This document shows positions 11,735-20,059 of a stretch of 64,000 nucleotides of DNA, piece by piece. The stretch's first letter is position 1; each line of letters begins with the position of its first letter. A model generated the notes under the pieces. The model worked only from the letters and a program-made list of their open reading frames with translations, was not told where the DNA came from and ran no database searches. This DNA comes from Mycolicibacterium peregrinum (lineage in GTDB: Bacteria > Actinomycetota > Actinomycetes > Mycobacteriales > Mycobacteriaceae), in the NCBI RefSeq assembly GCF_002102345.1, contig NZ_LQPP01000047.1, forward strand, positions 208,741 to 272,740, in the 5' to 3' direction. Made by a program: the position numbers and the translations under genes.

Positions 11735-12085
11735 TCAGGTGTCGTCCTTGTGCATGGACTCTCGGATCTGCTGCAGGCGCTCGGCCGCCGCCTGCTGGCG
11801 CTTCTCGTACTGCTCCTCGATGGAGCGGCCCTCCGGAGTCTCGGCCGCCAGCTCCGCCGACCCGATCGCGGTGCCGTACCGGGTCTCGATCTTCTCCCGG
11901 ACCGCGTCGAACGTCGGCACCCCGGCGGCGGTGTAGCCGGTGTCGGGCACCTCGACGGGTGCGGCCGGACCCGTGGCCGGCAACGGATCCGTAGCAGCAG
12001 GAACGATCTCACCCTCCACCGCGCCGGGCTCCTCGGTTTCGTCGGGCTGATCCGGTTGCTCTGGGTCCTTCGTCACGAAATCCAC
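11735..12085 (-). CDS. Acidic conserved hypothetical protein
   Basis: 116 residues in two parts: an acidic, proline-rich, probably disordered N-terminal half (DPEQPDQPDETEEPG, EIVPAATDPLPATGPA) and a helical C-terminal half with a likely coiled coil (EEQYEKRQQAAAERLQQIRE). No catalytic motif and no signal. I use the GTG at 12085, which has an AGG a few bases upstream; an ATG at 12106 would add seven residues and has no visible ribosome site. It ends three bases before the winged-helix gene start, so it probably heads that operon. Family not recognised. Confidence 0.65.
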   Translation of the reverse strand: MDFVTKDPEQPDQPDETEEPGAVEGEIVPAATDPLPATGPAAPVEVPDTGYTAAGVPTFDAVREKIETRYGTAIGSAELAAETPEGRSIEEQYEKRQQAAAERLQQIRESMHKDDT

Positions 12086-12193
12086 GTTACCTGCGGCAAC
12101 CGACATTTCTTGGGATCGGTAGCAGTTGGGCCCGCCTTCACTTGAGCGCAGGACGGAGCCATCGGGGCAACGTGAGACGAAGGGGAAGACGGA

Positions 12194-12694
12194 ATGAGCA
12201 TGAATCGGGTTATCGCAGGCGCCATGGGACTGCTCGCGGCCGGTGCGGTGCTGGTGGGCTGCTCGGACGACAAGCCCGCCGACAAGCCCGCCGAATCGGC
12301 GAACCAGCCGGCCGGTGAAGCCAAGGTCAGCACCGGGGGCAACACCCAGGTCAAGGTCGACGGTTCGGACCTGGCCGGCCTCGACCTGAACTCGGTCAGC
12401 TGTGTGAAGCAGGGCGGCAAGATCAACGTGGCCAGCGCCGCGATCGGCGGCCAGCAGGGCCTCGGTGTGGTGATGACCGACGAGGCCACCCCGAAGGTCG
12501 AGTCGCTCGGCCTGGTTTTCGACGGAAGCGCACTGGCGGTCAGTGAGGCGATGGGTGTGAAAGTCGGGTCGGCGGATGTCAAGGTCGACGGGGACACCTA
12601 CACCATCACCGGTGAGGCGTCGGGCGCCGACATGAAGAACCCGATGGCCGGGATGATCAGCAAGCCGTTCACCATCACGGTGTCCTGCAGCTGA
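12194..12694 (+). CDS. Lipoprotein of the 19-kDa antigen (LpqH) family
   Basis: 166 residues with a lipoprotein signal: basic start MSMNR, hydrophobic core, and lipobox LVGC with the modified cysteine at residue 23. The mature part starts with a charged linker (SDDKPADKPAES) and continues as a beta-rich domain ending ITVSCS, with Cys pairs (SVSCVKQG and the terminal C) as in the LpqH/LppE family. It should be exported, acylated and held in the envelope. Purine-rich GAAGGGGAAGACGGA upstream supports the ATG at 12194; a second ATG is at 12200. A very strong terminator follows. Confidence 0.88.
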   Translation: MSMNRVIAGAMGLLAAGAVLVGCSDDKPADKPAESANQPAGEAKVSTGGNTQVKVDGSDLAGLDLNSVSCVKQGGKINVASAAIGGQQGLGVVMTDEATPKVESLGLVFDGSALAVSEAMGVKVGSADVKVDGDTYTITGEASGADMKNPMAGMISKPFTITVSCS

Positions 12695-12706
12695 TCTCCC
12701 GACATG

Positions 12707-12755
12707 GCGGGCGTGCCCGGCGGACCACCTGCCGGGCACGCCCGCACCTTTTATA
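12707..12755 (+). terminator. Intrinsic terminator after the lipoprotein gene
   Basis: A perfect 15-bp stem, GCGGGCGTGCCCGGC (12707-12721) with GCCGGGCACGCCCGC (12731-12745), 9-base loop, followed by ACCTTTTATA. The T run makes it closer to the classical type than most mycobacterial hairpins. It insulates the lipoprotein gene from the TPR/CHAT genes that start 11 bases later. Confidence 0.88.
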
Positions 12756-12765
12756 TGGTGCAGAG

Positions 12766-14517
12766 GTGACCATCGCCGGCGATCTCGACCGCGCACGTCA
12801 CCTGGCGCTGGCCGCCGACGAGGGTGCTGCCCACGACCTCCTGGTGTCGTTGCTACCCCGGATCGAGCAGGCCGACCGCGACGACTATGCCTTCGAGGTG
12901 TTCGCCCAGCTCGGCGAGATCTTCCTGGTACGGACCGCGTATGACGGTGTCGTGGAGAGCATTTCCCGGATCCGCGACACCCTGACGATCTACTTCTCGA
13001 TCCGGTCGGGGCAACGGCCAGACCTTGCCGCGCAGACCACCATGTCCGACGCCGAGATCGATCACATGACCTGCCGCTACGCCCGCCGGCTGGAATTCCT
13101 CGAAGCCGGGCTGGCGGCCGCCCGCGGAGATCATGACGGTGCCGCCGCGCATCTGGAGGCCCTGATCGAAACCGTCGGAGACTTCGACGATTTACGGCGC
13201 GAGCATCGTAACCTGATCTGCCGCACCAGAATTCTTATCGCCAGCAGCTTGTGCGACGACGATCTGTATGCCGCATCGGTGCCGGTGTGGGCCGAGGTCC
13301 TCGAGGTACTGCAGCATCCGGGGCCCGACGCCGACGCCGACGATGCCGAGGCCGATCACCTGTTCGTCACCGGAGCGCTCGGCTACGGTCGGTTCTGCAT
13401 CGAGTCCGGTCGCCTGGACGAGGCCGAGCCGTGGTTGCGCCGGGCCGGTGCCCGTGCGCAGGCCCGGGGCTGGAGACTCGCCACCGCCCGCGCCCAGCTC
13501 GAACGGGGGGCCGCCGCCTGGACAGCCGGTCAGTACGCCGAGACCCAAGACCTGGTGACCGAGGCCTACCCGGTGATCGCCGAGCATGCCCGCGCCCATG
13601 ATGTGTCCCGGAGCTGGCTGTATTTCGGTCTGATCCGGGTGGGTCTGGGCAGGTTGCGCGAGGCCGACGAATGCTGGGACCATGCCGAGCGGCATTGGCG
13701 CGAGATCGAGCGGCCCTTGCACATCCACCGAATTCTGCTGCAGCGCAGTTGGATCGCCTTGTTCCGCGGTGCCTTCGACGAGGCGATCGCGATGGTGGAG
13801 GAAGCCAGGGCGCTGCTCGACGGGTCGCCGCGGCACAGCTGGTTGCAGTACGCCCGGCTGGATGCGCACCTGGGCAACATCTGGCGGGCCGACGCGCTGT
13901 CGGAGATGGGCTTCGACGGATTGGGCAAACCGGGGCAGAGCTGGGAGCAGGTCGAGGCTCGGCACGCCGCGGGGACCGGCACGTTCAACTGCCGCCCGGG
14001 TAGCCGCAAGTACCGCCGGGGGATGGTCAAGCTGGGCCGGGCCGCCGATCTGAAGGTGCCTGCGGCCCTCGCGGTCGATTCGGTGCGTTACACGATCACC
14101 GACGCCGGGGCCAGGGCCCGGTGGGCCGGCAGTGTCTCGGCGCCCTTGCTGGCGGGGGCATTCGCGGTGGCCTGGGAATCGGACAATACCGAGCTCACCT
14201 GTGAGCTGATCGAATATCACAGTGCACGAGGAACTTTCATCGCAGACAAAGCTGTCGAGGCAAAGCAGTCCGCCGAATGGGCGGAGACCGCGACGGCCGT
14301 CGTCCCGGTCGAGGCCGAACTCGCCCCGCAACTCGCCGTCGCGGCCGCGGCGGCACCGGTCGACGCCGAAGGCTCGTTGACGCGGCTCGGACCGTTGCCG
14401 CCGTTGCGGATCGACCCGAGTTCGGGCCCGATCCTGAGCCACTACCGGGAGCTGGCGCAGCAGCGGTATGGGCGGGACGTCACCGCACCGGGCGCGGATT
14501 GGACGACGTGGCCATGA
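12766..14517 (+). CDS. TPR-repeat protein coupled to CHAT protease
   Basis: 583 residues, mostly helical. Residues about 190-400 show TPR-like helix pairs, for example GRFCIESGRLDEAEPWLRRA, ERGAAAWTAGQYAETQDLV, GLIRVGLGRLREADECWDHA and LFRGAFDEAIAMVEEA. The end of the protein (LGPLPPLRIDPSSG, then HYRELAQQRYGRD) resembles the segment that links TPR arrays to CHAT domains in fused actinobacterial proteins, as I recall them. Start GTG 12766 lies 11 bases after a terminator. The stop overlaps the next gene start (ATGA at 14514-14517), so both are made together. Likely a sensor or scaffold for the CHAT protein; the ligand is unknown. Confidence 0.75.
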   Translation: MTIAGDLDRARHLALAADEGAAHDLLVSLLPRIEQADRDDYAFEVFAQLGEIFLVRTAYDGVVESISRIRDTLTIYFSIRSGQRPDLAAQTTMSDAEIDHMTCRYARRLEFLEAGLAAARGDHDGAAAHLEALIETVGDFDDLRREHRNLICRTRILIASSLCDDDLYAASVPVWAEVLEVLQHPGPDADADDAEADHLFVTGALGYGRFCIESGRLDEAEPWLRRAGARAQARGWRLATARAQLERGAAAWTAGQYAETQDLVTEAYPVIAEHARAHDVSRSWLYFGLIRVGLGRLREADECWDHAERHWREIERPLHIHRILLQRSWIALFRGAFDEAIAMVEEARALLDGSPRHSWLQYARLDAHLGNIWRADALSEMGFDGLGKPGQSWEQVEARHAAGTGTFNCRPGSRKYRRGMVKLGRAADLKVPAALAVDSVRYTITDAGARARWAGSVSAPLLAGAFAVAWESDNTELTCELIEYHSARGTFIADKAVEAKQSAEWAETATAVVPVEAELAPQLAVAAAAAPVDAEGSLTRLGPLPPLRIDPSSGPILSHYRELAQQRYGRDVTAPGADWTTWP

Positions 14518-15710
14518 CCGACACGCTGGTGATGCGTTTCGCCGACGTCGGCGTCGCGACCTATGTCAGCCTGCGCGTGGTGGGAGCGCCGCAACGTTCG
14601 GTGACCTGGGTGATCGAGGAACCGCACATGGAGGCGGTGGAGGCGTTGTTCAACCCGGCGCTGCCGGATCCGATCGATACCGAAACGCCCGCCGAGGCGG
14701 TGGAACGGGCCGTGGTCACCGGCGCGTTCGCGACCCCGGAGACCGAATTCGAACTGGCCCGCGTCCTCGGTTCGAATCTGATCGGCATCGACGCCTGGCA
14801 ACTGCTCGCTGACTGTGTCGCCGACATCCGTCCCGTGCTGTTCGTGACGCCGAGCCCGCGGTTGGGCCGGGTGCCCTGGGGCCAGCTGGCGATGCCAGGT
14901 CCGCACGGCTTCCGGCTGATGGAGTTGGTGGACGTGCTGATGGCGGTGCCGCCCAACATCGTTCATGCGCCCCGAAGTCCGGCCCGTTGGGCTGAACGCC
15001 GGGACCGTCCACCGGTGCTGGTCCTGGATCCCCGGATTCCCGGGCAGCGACCGGATTCGGCGCTGGGCTCGGTGCTGGGCCGCCCATCGCCGCAGACACC
15101 ACTGTCGCAGCATTTCGATGAGCTGGTGAGCGACAAGGTCCTGCCGAACGTCGACGCGGCCGTCGAGCTGTTCCGGCGCACCGATACCGACCGCGGCTGG
15201 TTGGCCGACGCCTGCGCGCAGGACCCGAGCCGGCTGCTCTACGTCGGGCATGCCAGCGCCGCAGACGATGTCACCGGGCACGCCGATCGTGCAGCCCTGC
15301 ACCTGGCCGAGGCCCGGCCGCTGACCGCGGGGGAGATGATCGCCACACAGCTGCCGATTCCACCCCGGGTGGCGTTGCTGGCGTGTGCATCTGGCGGTGA
15401 CTACCGGTTCGACGAGGCCGCCGGATTGGTGGCCGCGATGATCCTGGGTGGTGCGCAACTGGTGACTGCGACCTTGTGGTCGCTGCCGACCACGGCCGGA
15501 TTCCGCCAGTTCAGTCCGGAGGGTCCCGAGGCCGATCCGATGGCCGACACCATCGTCGGGGTGGATCTGGCTCATCGCGAGGACGACGCGGGCCTGGCGG
15601 TGAACCGCTGGCAGCGGGCGATGATGCGCCGGTGGCGTGACGGCGACCGGACCGCCAGCCCGTTGCACTGGGCCGCGCTGACCACCTTCACCGTCGACGG
15701 CGCCCGCTGA
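14514..15710 (+). CDS. CHAT domain (caspase-like) protease
   Basis: 398 residues. The C-terminal two thirds is a CHAT domain: the catalytic His is in LLYVGHASA (His246) and the Cys in ALLACASGG (Cys291), followed by GLVAAMILGGAQLVTATLWSLP, which is the typical helix and strand after the nucleophile. The N-terminal 100 residues form a separate small domain before PVLFVTPSPRLGRVPWGQL. CHAT proteases are caspase relatives found in eukaryotic separase-like proteins and in bacterial conflict systems such as type III-E CRISPR and gasdermin systems. Here it is coupled to a TPR protein. No export signal, so it is cytoplasmic. Substrate unknown. Confidence 0.82.
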   Translation: MTDTLVMRFADVGVATYVSLRVVGAPQRSVTWVIEEPHMEAVEALFNPALPDPIDTETPAEAVERAVVTGAFATPETEFELARVLGSNLIGIDAWQLLADCVADIRPVLFVTPSPRLGRVPWGQLAMPGPHGFRLMELVDVLMAVPPNIVHAPRSPARWAERRDRPPVLVLDPRIPGQRPDSALGSVLGRPSPQTPLSQHFDELVSDKVLPNVDAAVELFRRTDTDRGWLADACAQDPSRLLYVGHASAADDVTGHADRAALHLAEARPLTAGEMIATQLPIPPRVALLACASGGDYRFDEAAGLVAAMILGGAQLVTATLWSLPTTAGFRQFSPEGPEADPMADTIVGVDLAHREDDAGLAVNRWQRAMMRRWRDGDRTASPLHWAALTTFTVDGAR

Positions 15711-15711
15711 G

Positions 15712-16155
15712 TCAGGCCGGGGTGACGCAGAAGGCCACCGTGTTCTCATCGCCCGGCCGGTAGTACGCATCGATCACGTTGCCCGGTGACACCTTCGCCA
15801 GCGCCGACGCGGGGATCAGCGCGCGTTGACGCACCGGGAACTGGCCGCCGTCGTGCCGGCTGACCATCAGGTCGAGTTCGACCTCGCGGTAGTCCTCGCG
15901 GATGGTCCCGGTGGTCCGCATTCCGGTGATGATTCCGCGTGATCGAGTGCCGGTCCGGATCAACTCGACCTGCACCCGGGTCATGATTCCTTTGCGGATC
16001 AGCATGTGGTCGAACTCGGCCACCAGCTCGCCGAGGGTGACCAGACGCTCGTCGGCCTCGTCGGTGCGGCCAACACTCCGCACCCGGCGGGTGGCGCTCA
16101 GCGCGGCGCCGGCGCAGAACAGGCACAGGACGGCGATGAGCACGGTGTCGGTCAT
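15712..16155 (-). CDS. Single-pass membrane protein with small beta-rich domain (DUF3592-like)
   Basis: 147 residues: one N-terminal hydrophobic segment (about residues 4-21), a charged linker, then a domain of about 80 residues with the pattern RGIITGMRTTGTIREDYREV, VELDLMV, LIPASALAKVSPGNVIDAYY. This pattern is common in actinobacterial proteins of the DUF3592/OB-like type, whose role is not known to me. It lies inside the CHAT cluster on the opposite strand, one base after the CHAT stop and 63 bases from the divergent next gene, so it may belong to the system as a membrane component or be a chance neighbour. Confidence 0.6.
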   Translation of the reverse strand: MTDTVLIAVLCLFCAGAALSATRRVRSVGRTDEADERLVTLGELVAEFDHMLIRKGIMTRVQVELIRTGTRSRGIITGMRTTGTIREDYREVELDLMVSRHDGGQFPVRQRALIPASALAKVSPGNVIDAYYRPGDENTVAFCVTPA

Positions 16156-16218
16156 GTCCCCAAGGGTCCGGCCGAGCGGCCGCTACCGAACCCAACTTCG
16201 GCCTCTATCCTGGTGCCG

Positions 16219-17559
16219 GTGAGCATCGGGTCCGAAACGTCCGGGGCGCAGGCCGGCCCCGTTTCGGGTGCAGATGCTGCCCAGCCACGCCGTGCGGTGA
16301 TCGATCGCGCCTGGCGCGCTCTGGGCCCCGGGGTCGAGGTGTTCAGCGGCGACGACGGCGGGCCGCTACGCCGGACGGTCAAACGGATCATCGACCCGCT
16401 GGTGCTCAGGCTGCGCAGTAACACCCACTATTCGGCGCCGGTGCTGGCGCCCGGGGTGGCGGCCGAACTGCACGCGCAGATGATCCGCAGCGGCCCGCAG
16501 CTGCGGGCCGCCGCAGCTTGGTTCACCGAGCTCAAACAGCAGCGCCGGCGACTGCGCATCACCACCGGAAACGCCCAGGAGCTCTATTTCCCGGTGTGTT
16601 TCGAGCTCGCGGTGACCCGAGGTGTCCCGGCCTCTGATCGGGCGGACGTCGCCGCAGAGGTGCTGGCCGATCTCCACCAGGGCCGTGATCGCACCGCCAC
16701 CGAGGCTCTCAACCAGCACGTCGCCGATCCCCACGTCGTCGACCGGTTGCGTCGCCAACTCGACCGCAGCTGGCACGATGTCGTGGCCTCCGAGGCGATC
16801 ACCGGTCCGTTCTTCGCAGGTCTTTCGACCGTGCTCGGCCCGGCCGACAGCCACCGGGCCGAGGCGGCCCGCCGGCGGGTGTGGTCGGCGCTGGTGGCCG
16901 ACGCCACGCCGTACAACCTGGGCGCCGGGATGCGCCACGCGGACGCCGAACTGCCGTGGTCGATCGCCGACATCGGGCTGAGTTCAACTCTGCCGCAACA
17001 GCAGCCGACGATCGACGGCCCCGCCGCGGGGGATCGCCCACTGGACCGCACCGTGGTCGACCGGGTGCGAGCGACATTGCGCCGGGCCTTGGACCGCGAC
17101 GAACTACCCGATATCCCGTTGCTGTGCGCCGAGGAGGTGGACCGGGCCTGCGCCCCGTGGGGTCTGCTGGCCGAGGACAAACAGGCCGGGCTGCTGGCGG
17201 GCATCGAGGTGGCCACCGACCTGCATCCGCTCGACGCGTCGGCCACCGGCCGCTACCAGCTGTCGGTACGCATCCAGGCCCGGCTGGCCAAGGAGGCCTA
17301 CGTGCTACATGCCCGGCGCTATCTGGCGGACGGTGCCGCGGTGCACCCGCGTCAACGGCAGGTCATCGATGATCTTGCCGCCTTCTGCCGTCCCTATCTG
17401 AGCCGACTGTGGGCGCGGTTGCACGGCCGAGATGTCTGGCAGGAGTCCTGCGCCGATGTCGACGACCTGCGGTCCCTGCTGGAAGGTGTGGCCCGATCGG
17501 TCAGCCTCGATCACCGCCAGCGGATCAAGGCGATGCTGGAAGTGCAGGTGGCAGAGTGA
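16219..17559 (+). CDS. Helical protein of unknown function in CHAT cluster
   Basis: 446 residues, Arg- and Ala-rich, predicted mostly helical, with no membrane segment or known motif that I can see. Noticeable stretches are WFTELKQQRRRLRITTGNAQ, a linker with LPQQQPTIDGPAAGDRPLD, and a C-terminal helical part VHPRQRQVIDDLAAFCRPYL. Start is either GTG 16219 (used) or GTG 16213, two residues longer; neither has a clear ribosome site. It overlaps the next gene by four bases (GTGA, 17556-17559). Family not recognised. Confidence 0.6.
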   Translation: MSIGSETSGAQAGPVSGADAAQPRRAVIDRAWRALGPGVEVFSGDDGGPLRRTVKRIIDPLVLRLRSNTHYSAPVLAPGVAAELHAQMIRSGPQLRAAAAWFTELKQQRRRLRITTGNAQELYFPVCFELAVTRGVPASDRADVAAEVLADLHQGRDRTATEALNQHVADPHVVDRLRRQLDRSWHDVVASEAITGPFFAGLSTVLGPADSHRAEAARRRVWSALVADATPYNLGAGMRHADAELPWSIADIGLSSTLPQQQPTIDGPAAGDRPLDRTVVDRVRATLRRALDRDELPDIPLLCAEEVDRACAPWGLLAEDKQAGLLAGIEVATDLHPLDASATGRYQLSVRIQARLAKEAYVLHARRYLADGAAVHPRQRQVIDDLAAFCRPYLSRLWARLHGRDVWQESCADVDDLRSLLEGVARSVSLDHRQRIKAMLEVQVAE

Positions 17560-18647
17560 GATTGGCTGCTGAGGGCGGGCTGTGGAGCACTGGTCCGCAC
17601 ACTGTCGACATTCCTGTGGTCGCGGTTCTCGAAATCAGCGGCGCCGTCCTGTCCTGGGTGGTGGATGGGGACGTCGGGGAACCACCGACCATCACCTTCA
17701 CCGACCCCGAACGTGCGGACTGGCTGTGGCGGGTGGTCGGCGAGTCCGGTCATGTCGCGCTCCTGGACGCACTGCGCCACCGGGAGTCCGGCGAGCCGGT
17801 GGACCTGGCCGGGGTCGAGATGCTGCCCGGTACGACGGACACCTTGCGACGCTTGGCAATCGGGCACTGGCTGCGGCGGTGGTGGCCGGCGAGTGACCGG
17901 GACGGCATCGCGGCACTGGAACGCCCGGTGCTCGACGCTGAACTGGCACTGCTGACGGTGAGCGCCGAAGATTTCTTCACCGACGACACCCTCGACTCCG
18001 ACGTTGCAGGCCTGTTGACGCCACATCTCGGCATGTTGAGTTCTTTTGCCGGCCAGCGTGATCCGAGGAGCATTGCGCTGGTCGAGGAATGCCGGGAGCT
18101 GGCCGGTGAGATCGGGCTCGACTGGCCGGATCCCGTCGAGGTCGCGCCGCAACGCGACGACTACGCCCTGGCGGCGGGTGCCGGCGAGGCTGCGGTTGCG
18201 GCAGGACTGATCGCCCGCGGCACCGGCACCGTCGCGTGGTCGGCGGTGCCGCCCGGTGTGTTCGACGCCGCCGAGGACACCATCGAATGGTCGGTTACGG
18301 CGGCCGGTGCGGGCGTTGTCGCGGAGGTGCAGGTGGCGCTTTCGGGGCTGGATTCGCCGCTGGGTATCGAGGTGGAGATACGGGGTAACGGTTGCGCCGC
18401 TTCCGGTTTCCTCGATGCCACGGGACGTGCGGTACTGGCGTTGCACGACCCGGACGGGCAGCCACTCACCGAAACCCAGGCCTGGAACCTGGACTGGCCC
18501 CACACCTCGGTGCGGGTCGGGGCTGCCGGCGTCGGCGAGTCCGCCTCCGACCGCGACCGGGTGCGGGCATTCGCGCGGGCCCGGCTGACCGTGCCAGGTA
18601 CCGACGCCTTTCTGGCCGAGATTCGCGCGGCCGAATCCGACTACTGA
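17556..18647 (+). CDS. Unknown protein with C-terminal beta-sandwich-like part, CHAT cluster
   Basis: 363 residues, acidic, no signal or membrane segment. The N-terminal 230 residues look mixed alpha/beta, with GHWLRRWWPASDRDGIAALE and an acidic stretch EDFFTDDTLDSD. The last 130 residues are beta-rich (VAEVQVALSGLDSPLGIEVE, then GFLDATGRAVLALHDPDGQ), resembling an immunoglobulin-like or adhesion-type sandwich. The start GTG 17556 overlaps the upstream gene, which points to a stable pair with the 446-residue protein. Family not recognised; the link to the CHAT protease is by position only. Confidence 0.6.
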   Translation: MRLAAEGGLWSTGPHTVDIPVVAVLEISGAVLSWVVDGDVGEPPTITFTDPERADWLWRVVGESGHVALLDALRHRESGEPVDLAGVEMLPGTTDTLRRLAIGHWLRRWWPASDRDGIAALERPVLDAELALLTVSAEDFFTDDTLDSDVAGLLTPHLGMLSSFAGQRDPRSIALVEECRELAGEIGLDWPDPVEVAPQRDDYALAAGAGEAAVAAGLIARGTGTVAWSAVPPGVFDAAEDTIEWSVTAAGAGVVAEVQVALSGLDSPLGIEVEIRGNGCAASGFLDATGRAVLALHDPDGQPLTETQAWNLDWPHTSVRVGAAGVGESASDRDRVRAFARARLTVPGTDAFLAEIRAAESDY

Positions 18648-18650
18648 CCG

Positions 18651-20012
18651 CTATTTGGCGGCCGTCTGGATGAACGCTGCCGAGGGTGACGACTGCGGCA
18701 GTCCGACTGCGGGTGCCTGAGGCGTACCGATCGCGCCGGCCAGCCAGGGGAGAGCCGCGGTGAACGCGTGGCTGGCGAACGGCCAGTCATGGGTGCCCTG
18801 GTGGGTCACCACCGCGCACTCGATGCCGTGCTTCGACCCGAGCGCACACAGGGCGTTGGCGGCCTTGGCCTGGTCGTTGGCGCGGGCTGCGGGCTTGCCC
18901 GGCGTGGATGTGTCGTTGACGTCGAACCAGCCGGCCATCTGGTCGTATGGCCCGTGCCGGTTGATCACGGTGCTCGGGTCGAATGCGTCCCAGGCGGCGG
19001 CGCTGCCGCCGAACAACCGGTCGATGGTCTGCGCCTTGGTTCCCGAGTTCGGGCCGAGGTCACCGGCGATGTCGACGAAAGCGCTGAACAGCTCGGGGTG
19101 CATGACCGCGAGGTCCACGGCGCAGGTGCCGCCCATGGACCAGCCGACGATGCCCCATCCGGCCGCCGCCGGATTGACGCCGTAGTGGCTGTTCATATAG
19201 GGGACAACGTCTTTGGTGAGATGGTCGGCGGAGTTTCCGCGCTTGCCGTTGACGCATTCGGTGTCGTTGTTGAAGGTGCCGCCCGGGTCGACGAACGCGA
19301 GCACGGGCGCGTAACCGTGGTGGGCGGCGGCGAAGTCGTCCATCGTCTTGATCACGTTGCCGGCCCGCATCCAGTCGGCCGGAGTGTTGAACTCACCGCC
19401 GATCATCATCACGGTCGGCAACTTCGGCGCCGGATTGGCGGCGAACCACGCCGGCGGCAGGTACACGTACTCGCCGCGATGCCGGAAACCCGAGGCCGTG
19501 TTGGGGATTTCGACGGGCACCACACTGCCCTTGGCGGGGATGGTGCCCTGACGTTGCATGGCGGTCACCGTGACCTGATCGGTCTGGTCGGGCAGTGGGC
19601 CGGCGGTCAGCTGGTTCCACGCGGTCTGCACCCACGGGAAGTAGCCGACCCACAGGTTCAGCGCCAGTGCCGTGCACAGCAGCGTCAGCGGGACCGCCAT
19701 GACAGCTGAGCCGCGCCGCCACCACTTGCTGCCTCGCCAGCCGGCCGCCAGAACCACGACCGCCACGCCGGTCAGCGCGATCCACACCCACAGGGACCGC
19801 GGCGCCGGATTGCCCGCCAGTCCCTCGGACTCGATGTACCAGTTGGTGCCCGCGACCAGGATGCCGCCGACCGCGGCGGCGAACGGCAGCCAGATGAGCG
19901 CCCAGCGGCGGGTACGCCAGCCGATTGCGGCGATCAACACCACGGCGGTGATGACTTGGATGCTGGTCGGAACCCAGCCGTGCATCAAGGACAGGTGGTG
20001 AGTGAAGGTCAC
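18651..20012 (-). CDS. Membrane-anchored esterase, antigen 85/esterase D-like (Rv1639c-like)
   Basis: 453 residues. Four N-terminal membrane helices (within about residues 1-125) are followed by a large extracytoplasmic alpha/beta hydrolase domain of the esterase D/antigen 85 type. The nucleophile elbow is GWSMGG (in GIVGWSMGGTCAVDLAVMHP); the acid and histidine are probably in the C-terminal part, with HQGTHDWPFA supplying His. It may act on cell-wall lipids or acyl sugars, as antigen 85 proteins do, but this is inference. GTG 20012 is used, giving MTFTHHLSLMHGW; a TTG at 20033 would add seven residues. It lies between the CHAT cluster and lysX as Rv1639c does. Confidence 0.82.
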   Translation of the reverse strand: MTFTHHLSLMHGWVPTSIQVITAVVLIAAIGWRTRRWALIWLPFAAAVGGILVAGTNWYIESEGLAGNPAPRSLWVWIALTGVAVVVLAAGWRGSKWWRRGSAVMAVPLTLLCTALALNLWVGYFPWVQTAWNQLTAGPLPDQTDQVTVTAMQRQGTIPAKGSVVPVEIPNTASGFRHRGEYVYLPPAWFAANPAPKLPTVMMIGGEFNTPADWMRAGNVIKTMDDFAAAHHGYAPVLAFVDPGGTFNNDTECVNGKRGNSADHLTKDVVPYMNSHYGVNPAAAGWGIVGWSMGGTCAVDLAVMHPELFSAFVDIAGDLGPNSGTKAQTIDRLFGGSAAAWDAFDPSTVINRHGPYDQMAGWFDVNDTSTPGKPAARANDQAKAANALCALGSKHGIECAVVTHQGTHDWPFASHAFTAALPWLAGAIGTPQAPAVGLPQSSPSAAFIQTAAK

Positions 20013-20059
20013 AGCAATATCGTCGCCGCCCAATCTTGGGATCGGCTGTGAGGAACCTG

